Source: Andrena cerasifolii (taxonomy: Eukaryota; Arthropoda; Insecta; Hymenoptera; Andrenidae). Taken from it: 64,000 bases of DNA. Both the position numbers and the translations under genes were made by a program. Numbering within the stretch: position 1 is the stretch's first letter; each line of letters begins with the position of its first letter. The notes beneath the pieces are model-generated. The model was not told the origin of the DNA and searched no databases. It was given only the letters and a program-made list of their open reading frames with translations. Below, one piece after another: positions 39,557-49,071 of this stretch. Where the stretch lies: positions 1 to 64,000 of the forward strand of contig NW_027485034.1 of the NCBI RefSeq assembly GCF_050908995.1, in the 5' to 3' direction.

Positions 39557-40168
39557 TTTGACTCGTTTTACTCGTTTGACTCGTTTTGCTCGTTTTACTC
39601 GTTTTGCTCGTTTTACTCGTTTTACTCGTTTTACTCGTTTTACTCGTTTTACTCGTTTTACTCTTTTTACTCGTTTTACTCGTTTTACTCGTTTTACTCG
39701 TTTTACTCGTTTTACTCGTTTTACTCGTTTTACTCGTTTCACTCGTTTTACTAGTTTTTCTCGTTTTACTAGTTTTTCTCGTTTTACTCGTTTTACTCGT
39801 TTTACTCGTTTTACTCGTTTTACTCGTTTTACTCGTTTTACTCGTTTTACTCGTTTTACTCGTTTCACTCGTTTTACTCGTTTCACTCGTTTTACTCGTT
39901 TTACTCGTTTTGCTCGTTTTACTCGTTTTGCTCGTATTACTCGTTTTACTCGTTTTACTCGTTTTACTCGTTTTACTCTTTTTTCTCGTTTTACTCGTAT
40001 TACTCGTTTTACTCGTTTTACTCGTTTTACTCGTTTTACTCGTTTCACTCGTTTCACTCGTTTCACTCGTTTCACTCGTTTCACTCGTTTTACTCGTTTC
40101 ACTCGTTTTACTCGTTTCACTCGTTTTACTCGTTTCACTCGTTTTACTCGTTTCACTCGTTTTACTCG
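39557..40168. repeat. 612-bp tttgactcg-marked higher-order repeat
   Basis: It opens with tttgactcg at 39,557 and 39,575 and measures exactly 68 units. It contains ttttactct followed by a consensus unit, two ttttactag plus tttttctcg pairs, and five tandem tttcactcg before the alternating ladder. The next pair is at 40,169 and 40,187. Confidence 0.87.
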
Positions 40169-40276
40169 TTTGACTCGTTTTACTCGTTTGACTCGTTTTG
40201 CTCGTTTTACTCGTTTTGCTCGTTTTACTCGTTTTACTCGTTTTACTCGTTTTACTCGTTTTACTCGTTTTACTCG

Positions 40277-40304
40277 TTTAGATTTTTTACTCGTTTTTTA
40301 CTCG
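40277..40304. other. Largest departure from the 9-mer: gatttttt-containing anomaly
   Basis: Two abnormal units, tttagattttttactcg (17 bp) and ttttttactcg (11 bp), replace what in sister repeats is ttttactct plus a consensus unit (near 1,012 and 2,301). This is the only gatttttt in the window that I noticed. It may be a real local mutation or a consensus error in an assembly of long reads. Confidence 0.8.
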
Positions 40305-40385
40305 TTTTACTCGTTTTACTCGTTTTACTCGTTTTACTCGTTTTACTCGTTTTACTCGTTTTACTCGTTTTACTCGTTTTACTCG

Positions 40386-40646
40386 TATTACTCGTTTTAC
40401 TCGTATTACTCGTTTTACTCGTATTACTCGTTTTACTCGTATTACTCGTTTTACTCGTTTTACTCGTTTTACTCGTATTACTCGTTTTACTCGTATTACT
40501 CGTTTTACTCGTATTACTCGTTTTACTCGTATTACTCGTTTTACTCGTATTACTCGTTTTACTCGTATTACTCGTTTTACTCGTATTACTCGTTTTACTC
40601 GTATTACTCGTTTTACTCGTATTACTCGTTTTACTCGTATTACTCG
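40386..40646. repeat. tattactcg ladder, 4+10 copies, ended by tttgactcg
   Basis: Four rungs, one missing rung at 40,458, ten rungs, then tttgactcg at 40,647. It is the fourth member of the family at 2,403, 4,614 and 28,396. Confidence 0.91.
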
Positions 40647-41175
40647 TTTGACTCGTTTTACTCGTTTTACTCGTTTTTCTCGTTTTACTCGTTTTACTCG
40701 TTTTACTCGTTTTACTCGTTTTACTCGTTTTACTCGTTTACTCGTTTTACTCGTTTTACTCGTTTTACTCGTTTCACTCGTTACACTCGTTTCACTCGTT
40801 TTACTAGTTTTTCTCGTTTTACTAGTTTTTCTCGTTTTACTCGTTTTACTCGTTTTACTCGTTTTACTCGTTTTACTCGTTTTACTCGTTTTACTCGTTT
40901 TACTCGTTTTACTCGTTTCACTCGTTTTACTCGTTTCACTCGTTTTACTCGTTTCACTCGTTTTACTCGTTTCACTCGTTTTGCTCGTTTTACTCGTTTT
41001 GCTCGTTTACTCGTTTTGCTCGTATTACTCGTTTTACTCGTTTTACTCGTTTTACTCGTTTTACTCGTTTTACTCGTATTACTCGTTTTACTCTTTTTTC
41101 TCGTTTTACTCGTTTTACTCGTTTTACTCGTTTTACTAGTTTTACTCGTTTTATTCGTTTTACTCGTTTTACTCG

Positions 41176-41328
41176 TATTACTCGTTTTACTCGTATTACT
41201 CGTTTTACTCGTATTACTCGTTTTACTCGTATTACTCGTTTTACTCGTATTACTCGTTTTACTCGTATTACTCGTTTTACTCGTATTACTCGTTTTACTC
41301 GTATTACTCGTTTTACTCGTATTACTCG
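41176..41328. repeat. tattactcg ladder, 9 copies
   Basis: Nine copies after ttttactag and ttttattcg, followed by tttttctcg only. Confidence 0.9.
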
Positions 41329-41661
41329 TTTTACTCGTTTTACTCGTTTTACTCGTTTTTCTCGTTTTACTCGTTTTACTCGTTTTACTCGTTTTACTCG
41401 TTTTACTCGTTTTACTCGTTTCACTCGTTTTACTCGTTTCACTCGTTTTACTCGTTTTACTCGTTTTGCTCGTTTTACTCGTTTTGCTCGTATTACTCGT
41501 TTTACTCGTTTTACTCGTTTTACTCGTTTTACTCGTTTTACTCTTTTTTCTCGTTTTACTCGTTTTACTCGTTTTACTCGTTTTACTCGTTTTACTCGTT
41601 TTACCCGTTTTACTCGTTTTACTCGTTTTACTCGTTTTACTCGTTTTACTCGTTTTACTCG

Positions 41662-41886
41662 TTTCACTCGTTTCACTCGTTTGACTCGTTTGACTCGTTT
41701 GACTCGTTTCACTCGTTTAACTCGTTTTACTCGTATTACTCGTTTTACTCGTTTTACTCGTTTTACTCGTTTTACCCGTATTACTCGTTTTACTCGTTTT
41801 ACTCGTTTTACTCGTATTACTCGTTTTACTCGTTTTACTCGTTTTACTCGGTTTACTCGTTTTACTCGTTTTACTCGTATTACTCG
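41662..41886. repeat. 225-bp block M, copy 3 (three tttgactcg)
   Basis: tttgactcg lies at 41,680, 41,689 and 41,698, then one tttcactcg and tttaactcg, ttttacccg at 41,770 and gtttactcg at 41,851. Length and spacing are identical to the other two copies. Confidence 0.9.
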
Positions 41887-42118
41887 TTTTACTCGTTTTA
41901 CTCGTTTTACTCGTTTTACTCGTTTTACTCGTTTTACTCGTTTTACTCGTTTTACTCGTTTTACTCGTTTACTCGTTTTACTCGTTTTACTCGTTTCACT
42001 CGTTACACTCGTTTCACTCGTTTTACTAGTTTTCTCGTTTTACTAGTTTTTCTCGTTTTACTCGTTTTACTCGTTTTACTCGTTTATTCGTTTTACTCGT
42101 TTTACTTCGTTTTACTCG

Positions 42119-42253
42119 TATTACTCGTTTTACTCGTATTACTCGTTTTACTCGTATTACTCGTTTTACTCGTATTACTCGTTTTACTCGTATTACTCGT
42201 TTTACTCGTATTACTCGTTTTACTCGTATTACTCGTTTTACTCGTATTACTCG
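42119..42253. repeat. tattactcg ladder, 8 copies
   Basis: Eight copies in 18-bp register, with one-base indel units on both sides (tttattcg at 42,083, ttttacttcg at 42,100 and tttttactcg at 42,254). It is followed by tttttctcg and attttctcg and is the last ladder of domain A. Confidence 0.88.
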
Positions 42254-43396
42254 TTTTTACTCGTTTTACTCGTTTTACTCGTTTTACTCGTTTTACTCGT
42301 TTTTCTCGTTTTACTCGATTTTCTCGTTTTACTCGTTTTACTCGTTTTACTCGTTTTACTCGTTTTACTCGTTTTACTCGTTTTACTCGTTTTACTCGTT
42401 TTACTCGTTTACTCGTTTTACTCGTTTTACTCGTTTCACTCGTTACACTCGTTTCACTCGTTTTACTAGTTTTTCTCGTTTTACTCGTTTTACTCGTTTT
42501 ACTCGTTTTACTCGTTTTTCTCGTTTTTCTCGTTTTACTCGTTTTTCTCGTTTTACTCGTTTTACTCGTTTTACTCGTTTTACTCGTTTTACTCGTTTTA
42601 CTCGTTTCACTCGTTTTACTCGTTTCACTCGTTTTACTCGTTTTACTCGTTTTGCTCGTTTTACTCGTTTTGCTCGTATTACTCGTTTTACTCGTTTTAC
42701 TCGTTTTACTCGTTTTACTCTTTTTTCTCGTTTTACTCGTATTACTCGTTTTACTCGTTTTACTCGTTTTACTCGTTTTACTCGTTTTACTCGTTTCACT
42801 CGTTTCACTCGTTTCACTCGTTTCACTCGTTTCACTCGTTTCACTCGTTTTACTCGTTTCACTCGTTTTACTCGTTTCACTCGTTTTACTCGTTTCACTC
42901 GTTTTACTCGTTTCACTCGTTTTACTCGTTTGACTCGTTTTACTCGTTTGACTCGTTTTGCTCGTTTTACTCGTTTTGCTCGTTTTACTCGTTTTACTCG
43001 TTTTACTCGTTTTACTCGTTTTACTCGTTTTACTCGTTTTACTCGTTTTACTCGTTTCACTCGTTTTACTAGTTTTTCTCGTTTTACTAGTTTTTCTCGT
43101 TTTACTCGTTTTACTCGTTTTACTCGTTTTACTCGTTTTACTCGTTTTACTCGTTTTACTCGTTTTACTCGTTTTACTCGTTTTACTCGTTTTACTCGTT
43201 TCACTCGTTTTGCTCGTTTCACTCGTTTTACTCGTTTTACTCGTTTTGCTCGTTTTACTCGTTTTGCTCGTATTACTCGTTTTACTCGTTTTACTCGTTT
43301 TACTCTTTTTTCTCGTTTTACTCGTTTTACTCGTTTTACTCGTTTTACTCGTTTTACTCGTTTTACTCGTTTTACTCGTTTTACTCGTTTTACTCG

Positions 43397-43621
43397 TTTT
43401 GCTCGTTTTACTCGTTTTGCTCGTTTTACTCGTTTTGCTCGTTTTACTCGTTTTGCTCGTTTTACTCGTTTTGCTCGTTTTACTCGTTTTGCTCGTTTTA
43501 CTCGTTTTGCTCGTTTTACTCGTTTTGCTCGTTTTACTCGTTTTGCTCGTTTTACTCGTTTTGCTCGTTTTACTCGTTTTGCTCGTTTTACTCGTTTTGC
43601 TCGTTTTACTCGTTTTGCTCG
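43397..43621. repeat. ttttgctcg ladder, 13 copies, start of domain B
   Basis: Thirteen ttttgctcg alternate with the consensus. The block is followed by five ctttactcg in the same register (43,676-43,756) and one tttagctcg (43,766). The counterpart at 56,000 has 16 and 4 copies. Confidence 0.92.
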
Positions 43622-43675
43622 TTTTACTCGTTTTACTCGTTTTACTCGTTTTACTCGTTTTACTCGTTTTACTCG

Positions 43676-45106
43676 CTTTACTCGTTTTACTCGCTTTACT
43701 CGTTTTACTCGCTTTACTCGTTTTACTCGCTTTACTCGTTTTACTCGCTTTACTCGTTTTACTCGTTTAGCTCGTTTTACTCGTTTCACTCGTTTCACTC
43801 GTTTTACTCGTTTCACTCGTTTTACTCGTTTCACTCGGTTTACTCGTTTCACTCGTTTTACTCTTTTCACTAGTTTTACTCGTTTTACTCGTTTAACTCG
43901 TTTTACTCGTTTAACTCGTTTTACTCGTTTAACTCGTTTTGCTCGTTTTACTCGTTTTGCTCGTTTTACTCGTTTTGCTCGTTTTACTCGTTTTACTCGC
44001 TTTACTCGTTTTACTCGCTTTACTCGTTTTACTCGCTTTACTCGTTTTACTCGCTTTACTCGTTTTACTCGTTTAGCTCGTTTTACTCGTTTAGCTCGTT
44101 TTACTCGTTTCGCTCGTTTTACTCGTTTCGCTCGTTTTACTCGTTTTACTCGTTTCACTCGTTTTACTCGTTTCACTCGTTTTACTCTTTTCACTAGTTT
44201 TACTCGTTTTACTCCATTTTCTCGTTTTACTCGTTTTACTCGTTTTACTCGTTTTGCTCGTTTTACTCGTTTTGCTCGTTTTACTGGTTTTACTCGTTTT
44301 ACTCGTTTTACTCGTTTTACTCGTTTCACTCGTTTTACTCGTTTCACTCGTTGTACTCGTTTTACTCGTTCAACTCGTTTTACTCGTTTTACTAGTTTTA
44401 CTCGTTTAACTCGTTTTACTCGTTTTACTCGTTTTACTCGTTTTACTCGTTTTACTAGTTTTACTCGTTTTACTCGTTTTACTCGTTTTACTCGTTTTAC
44501 TCGTTTTACTCGTTTTACTCGTTTTACTCGTTTTACTCGTTTTACTCGTTTTACTCGTTTTACTCGTTTTACTCGTTTTACTCGTTTTACTCGTTTTACT
44601 CGTTTTACTCGTTTTACTCGTTTTACTCGTTTTACTCGTTTTACTCGCTTTACTCGCTTTACTCGTTTTACTCGCTTTACTCGTTTTACTCGTTTAGCTC
44701 GTTTTACTCGTTTAGCTCGTTTTACTCGTTTCGCTCGTTTTACTCGTTTCGCTCGTTTCACTCGTTTCGCTCGTTTCACTCGTTTTACTCGTTTCACTCG
44801 TTTTAATCTTTTCACTAGTTTTACTCGTTTTACTTGTTTAACTCGTTTTACTAGTTTTACTCGTTTTACTAGTTTTACTCGTTTTACTCGTTTTACTCGT
44901 TTTACTCGTTTTCCTCGTTTTCCTCGTTTTACTCGTTTTGCTCGTTTTACTCGTTTTGCTCGTTTTACTCGTTTTGCTCGTTTTACTCGTTTTGCTCGTT
45001 TTACTCGTTTTGCTCGTTTTACTCGTTTTGCTCGTTTTACTCGTTTTGCTCGTTTTACTCGTTTTGCTCGTTTTACTCGTTTTGCTCGTTTTACTCGTTT
45101 TGCTCG
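43676..45106. repeat. Domain B long repeat, copy 1
   Basis: The order is: ctttactcg ladder; tttagctcg; tttcactcg runs with gtttactcg near 43,838; ttttactct plus tttcactag; tttaactcg; a second ctttactcg ladder with tttagctcg and tttcgctcg pairs (about 43,995-44,135); a ttgtactcg and ttcaactcg signature near 44,350; more tttagctcg and tttcgctcg; ttttacttg (44,828); two ttttcctcg (44,909-44,926); and ten ttttgctcg (44,936-45,106). The same order recurs at about 56,333-57,610. Confidence 0.85.
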
Positions 45107-45502
45107 TTTTACTCGTTTAACTCGTTTTGCTCGTTTTACTCGTTTTGCTCGTTTTACTCGTTTAACTCGTTTTACTCGTTTTACTCGTTTTACTCGTTTT
45201 ACTCGTTTTACTCGTTTTACTCGTTTTACTCGTTTTACTCGTTTTACTCGTTTTACTCGTTTTACTCGTTTTACTCGTTTTACTCGTTTTACTCGTTTTA
45301 CTCGTTTTACTCGTTTTACTCGTTTTACTCGTTTTACTCGTTTTACTCGTTTTACTCGTTTTACTCGTTTTACTAAATTTAATCGTTTTACTCGTTTTAC
45401 TCGTTTTACTCGTTTTACTCGTTTTACTCGTTTTACTCGTTTTACTCGTTTTACTCGTTTTACTCGTTTTACTAGTTTTACTAGTTTTACTCGTTTTACT
45501 CG

Positions 45503-45565
45503 TATTACTCGTATTACTCGTATTACTCGTATTACTCGTATTACTCGTATTACTCGTATTACTCG
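45503..45565. repeat. Tandem tattactcg run, 7 copies
   Basis: Seven tattactcg directly adjacent in a 9-bp register, followed by ttttcctcg and a ttttgctcg ladder. This arrangement is absent from domain A. Confidence 0.92.
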
Positions 45566-45583
45566 TTTTCCTCGTTTTACTCG

Positions 45584-45754
45584 TTTTGCTCGTTTTACTC
45601 GTTTTGCTCGTTTTACTCGTTTTGCTCGTTTTACTCGTTTTGCTCGTTTTACTCGTTTTGCTCGTTTTACTCGTTTTGCTCGTTTTACTCGTTTTGCTCG
45701 TTTTACTCGTTTTGCTCGTTTTACTCGTTTTGCTCGTTTTACTCGTTTTGCTCG
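45584..45754. repeat. ttttgctcg ladder, 10 copies
   Basis: Ten copies alternate with the consensus after a single ttttcctcg, ended by ttttactcg and tttaactcg. Confidence 0.9.
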
Positions 45755-46006
45755 TTTTACTCGTTTAACTCGTTTTGCTCGTTTTACTCGTTTTGCTCGT
45801 TTTACTCGTTTTACTCGTTTTACTAGTTTTACTCGTTTTACTCGTATTACTCGTATTACTCGTATTACTCGTTTTACTCGTTTTACTCGTTTCACTAGTT
45901 TTACTCGTTTTACTCCTTTTACTCGTTTTACTCGTTTTACTCGTTTTACTCGTTTAACTCGTTTTACTAGTTTTACTCGTTTTACTCGTTTTACTCGTTT
46001 TACTCG

Positions 46007-46276
46007 TTTTGCTCGTTTTACTCGTTTTGCTCGTTTTGCTCGTTTTACTCGCTTTACTCGTTTTACTCGCTTTACTCGTTTTACTCGTATTACTCGTATT
46101 ACTCGTATTACTCGTTTTACTCGCTTTACTCGTTTTACTCGTATTACTCGTATTACTCGTATTACTCGTTGTACTCGTTTTACTCGTTTCACTCGTTTCA
46201 CTCGTTTTACTCGTTTCACTCGTTTTACTCGTTTCACTCGGTTTACTCGTTTCACTCGTTTTACTCTTTTCACTAG
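46007..46276. repeat. 270-bp divergent relative of the 252-bp block
   Basis: It starts with ttttgctcg units, has two ctttactcg and two runs of three tattactcg divided by a ctttactcg, then ttgtactcg, and ends in ttttactct plus tttcactag like the 252-bp blocks. It lacks ttcaactcg and tctcactcg and carries gtttactcg near 46,241. It is 30 units long, not 28. Confidence 0.85.
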
Positions 46277-47031
46277 TTTTACTCGTTTTACTCGTTTAAC
46301 TCGTTTTACTCGTTTAACTCGTTTTACTCGTTTAACTCGTTTTGCTCGTTTTACTCGTTTTGCTCGTTTTACTCGTTTTGCTCGTTTTACTCGTTTACTC
46401 GCTTTACTCGTTTTACTCGCTTTACTCGTTTTACTCGCTTTACTCGTTTTACTCGCTTTACTCGTTTTACTCGTTTAGCTCGTTTTACTCGTTTAGCTCG
46501 TTTTACTCGTTTCGCTCGTTTTACTCGTTTCGCTCGTTTTATTCGTTTTGCTCGTTTTACTCGTTTTGCTCGTTTTACTCGTTTTGCTCGTTTTACTCGT
46601 TTTGCTCGTTTTACTCGTTTTGCTCGTTTTACTCGTTTAACTCGTTTTGCTCGTTTAACTCGTTTTGCTCGTTTTACTCGTTTTGCTCGTTTTACTCGTT
46701 TAACTCGTTTTACTCGTTTTACTCGTTTTACTCGTTTTACTCGTTTTACTCGTTTTACTCGTTTTACTCGTTTTACTCGTTTTACTCGTTTTACTCGTTT
46801 TACTCGTTTTACTCGTTTTACTCGTTTTACTCGTTTTACTCGTTTTACTCGTTTTACTCGTTTTACTCGTTTTACTCGTTTTACTCGTTTTACTCGTTTT
46901 ACTCGTTTTACTAAATTTAATCGTTTTACTCGTTTTACTCGTTTTACTCGTTTTACTCGTTTTACTCGTTTTACTCGTTTTACTCGTTTTACTCGTTTTA
47001 CTAGTTTTACTAGTTTTACTCGTTTTACTCG

Positions 47032-47103
47032 TATTACTCGTATTACTCGTATTACTCGTATTACTCGTATTACTCGTATTACTCGTATTACTCGTATTAC
47101 TCG
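47032..47103. repeat. Tandem tattactcg run, 8 copies
   Basis: Eight directly adjacent copies. Runs of exactly eight also occur at 50,416, 52,135 and 57,944. Confidence 0.92.
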
Positions 47104-47229
47104 TTTTACTCGTTTTACTCGTTTTACTCGTTTTACTCGTTTTACTCGTTTTACTCGTTTTACTCGTTTTACTCGTTTTACTCCTTTTACTCGTTTTACT
47201 CGTTTTACTCGTTTTACTCGTTTTACTCG

Positions 47230-47364
47230 TTTTGCTCGTTTTACTCGTTTTGCTCGTTTTACTCGTTTTGCTCGTTTTACTCGTTTTGCTCGTTTTACTC
47301 GTTTTGCTCGTTTTACTCGTTTTGCTCGTTTTACTCGTTTTGCTCGTTTTACTCGTTTTGCTCG
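47230..47364. repeat. ttttgctcg ladder, 8 copies
   Basis: Eight copies in 18-bp register, followed by a tail in which tttaactcg and ttttgctcg alternate. The same ladder and tail occur at 48,652, 49,876, 50,614 and 51,829. Confidence 0.91.
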
Positions 47365-48651
47365 TTTTACTCGTTTAACTCGTTTTGCTCGTTTAACTCG
47401 TTTTGCTCGTTTTACTCGTTTTGCTCGTTTTACTCGTTTAACTCGTTTTACTCGTTTTACTCGTTTTACTCGTTTTACTCGTTTTACTCGTTTTACTCGT
47501 TTTACTCGTTTTACTCGTTTTACTCGTTTTACTCGTTTTACTCGTTTTACTCGTTTTACTCGTTTTACTCGTTTTACTCGTTTTACTCGTTTTACTCGTT
47601 TTACTCGTTTTACTCGTTTTACTCGTTTTACTAAATTTAATCGTTTTACTCGTTTTACTCGTTTTACTCGTTTTACTCGTTTTACTCGTTTTACTCGTTT
47701 TACTAGTTTTACTCGTTTAGCTCGTTTTACTCGTTTAGCTCGTTTTACTCGTTTCGCTCGTTTTACTCGTTTTACTCGTTTTACTCGTTTTACTCGTTTT
47801 ACTCGTTTTACTCGTTTTACTCGTTTTACTCGTTTTACTCGTTTTACTCGTTTTACTCGTTTTACTCGTTTAACTCGTTTTGCTCGTTTTACTCGTTTTG
47901 CTCGTTTTACTCGTTTTGCTCGTTTTACTCGTTTTACTCGCTTTACTCGTTTTACTCGCTTTACTCGTTTTACTCGCTTTACTCGTTTTACTCGCTTTAC
48001 TCGTTTTACTCGTTTAGCTCGTTTTACTCGTTTAGCTCGTTTTACTCGTTTCGCTCGTTTTACTCGTTTCGCTCGTTTTACTCGTTTTACTCGTTTCACT
48101 CGTTTTACTCGTTTCACTCGTTTTACTCTTTTCACTAGTTTTACTCGTTTTACTCCTTTTTCTCGTTTTACTCGTTTTACTCGTTTTACTCGTTTTGCTC
48201 GTTTTACTCGTTTTGCTCGTTTTACTGGTTTTACTCGTTTTACTCGTTTTACTCGTTTTACTCGTTTCACTCGTTTTACTCGTTTCACTCGTTGTACTCG
48301 TTTTACTCGTTCAACTCGTTTTACTCGTTTTACTAGTTTTACTCGTTTAACTCGTTTTACTCGTTTTACTCGTTTTACTCGTTTTACTCGTTTTACTAGT
48401 TTTACTCGTTTAGCTCGTTTTACTCGTTTAGCTCGTTTTACTCGTTTCGCTCGTTTTACTCGTTTCGCTCGTTTCACTCGTTTCGCTCGTTTCACTCGTT
48501 TTACTCGTTTCACTCGTTTTAATCTTTTCACTAGTTTTACTCGTTTTACTTGTTTAACTCGTTTTACTAGTTTTACTCGTTTTACTAGTTTTACTCGTTT
48601 TACTCGTTTTACTCGTTTTACTCGTTTTCCTCGTTTTCCTCGTTTTACTCG

Positions 48652-48786
48652 TTTTGCTCGTTTTACTCGTTTTGCTCGTTTTACTCGTTTTGCTCGTTTT
48701 ACTCGTTTTGCTCGTTTTACTCGTTTTGCTCGTTTTACTCGTTTTGCTCGTTTTACTCGTTTTGCTCGTTTTACTCGTTTTGCTCG
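48652..48786. repeat. ttttgctcg ladder, 8 copies, after two ttttcctcg
   Basis: It is preceded by ttttcctcg at 48,625 and 48,634 and followed by the tttaactcg/ttttgctcg tail. The 1,224-bp step to the next ttttcctcg pair (49,849) is exactly 136 units. Confidence 0.91.
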
Positions 48787-49071
48787 TTTTACTCGTTTAA
48801 CTCGTTTTGCTCGTTTAACTCGTTTTGCTCGTTTTACTCGTTTTGCTCGTTTTACTCGTTTAACTCGTTTTACTCGTTTTACTCGTTTTACTCGTTTTAC
48901 TCGTTTTACTCGTTTTACTCGTTTTACTCGTTTTACTCGTTTTACTCGTTTTACTCGTTTTACTCGTTTTACTCGTTTTACTCGTTTTACTCGTTTTACT
49001 CGTTTTACTCGTTTTACTCGTTTTACTCGTTTTACTCGTTTTACTCGTTTTACTCGTTTTACTCGTTTTAC

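Larger units (their letters stand above)
405..42460. repeat. Family of 37 ttacactcg cassettes
   Basis: Each cassette has ttacactcg flanked on both sides by tttcactcg and followed by ttttactag and tttttctcg; in most cases an 8-bp tttactcg lies 35-44 bp upstream. The ttacactcg units start at 414, 2816, 3930, 4973, 5179, 5880, 6302, 8377, 8754, 10128, 12214, 12590, 13416, 13793, 14619, 17522, 18879, 20343, 21457, 23891, 24286, 25023, 25490, 26353, 28773, 29510, 29914, 32089, 34612, 34980, 35726, 36220, 37792, 38277, 40781, 42003 and 42443. The cassettes at 13,793 and 17,522 carry a second ttacactcg 18 bp on. Mean spacing is about 1,170 bp. Some equivalent sites lack ttacactcg (near 3,520, 17,150, 19,260, 20,700 and 21,770). 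Confidence 0.88.
1..43315. repeat. Array domain A: mosaic of about 1.2-kb higher-order repeats
   Basis: Domain A is defined by ttacactcg cassettes, by ttttactct followed by tttttctcg, and by ladders in which tattactcg alternates with the consensus. The usual order within a repeat is: tattactcg ladder, tttttctcg (often then attttctcg), 9-12 consensus units, one 8-bp tttactcg, ttacactcg cassette, one to three ttttactag plus tttttctcg pairs, tttcactcg ladder, ttttgctcg pair with a tattactcg, and ttttactct plus tttttctcg. Repeat length varies because the ladders vary in copy number. The last domain A marker, ttttactct plus tttttctcg, ends at 43,315. Confidence 0.88.
46537..47757. repeat. Segment duplicated at 49,921-51,141, offset 3,384 bp
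   Basis: Markers match at exactly 3,384 bp (376 units): ttttattcg before five ttttgctcg (46,537/49,921), the taaattta sites (46,912/50,296 and 47,632/51,016), and the eight-copy tattactcg runs (47,032/50,416). Left of 46,537 the two differ. On the right they separate after the first tttcgctcg: this copy passes into plain consensus, the other continues with more tttcgctcg. Confidence 0.88.

Noticed and set aside
40277..40304. Insertion scar or target site of a mobile element
   Set aside because: No direct repeats of non-array sequence and no foreign DNA flank the anomaly; local mutation or a base-calling error explains it more simply.
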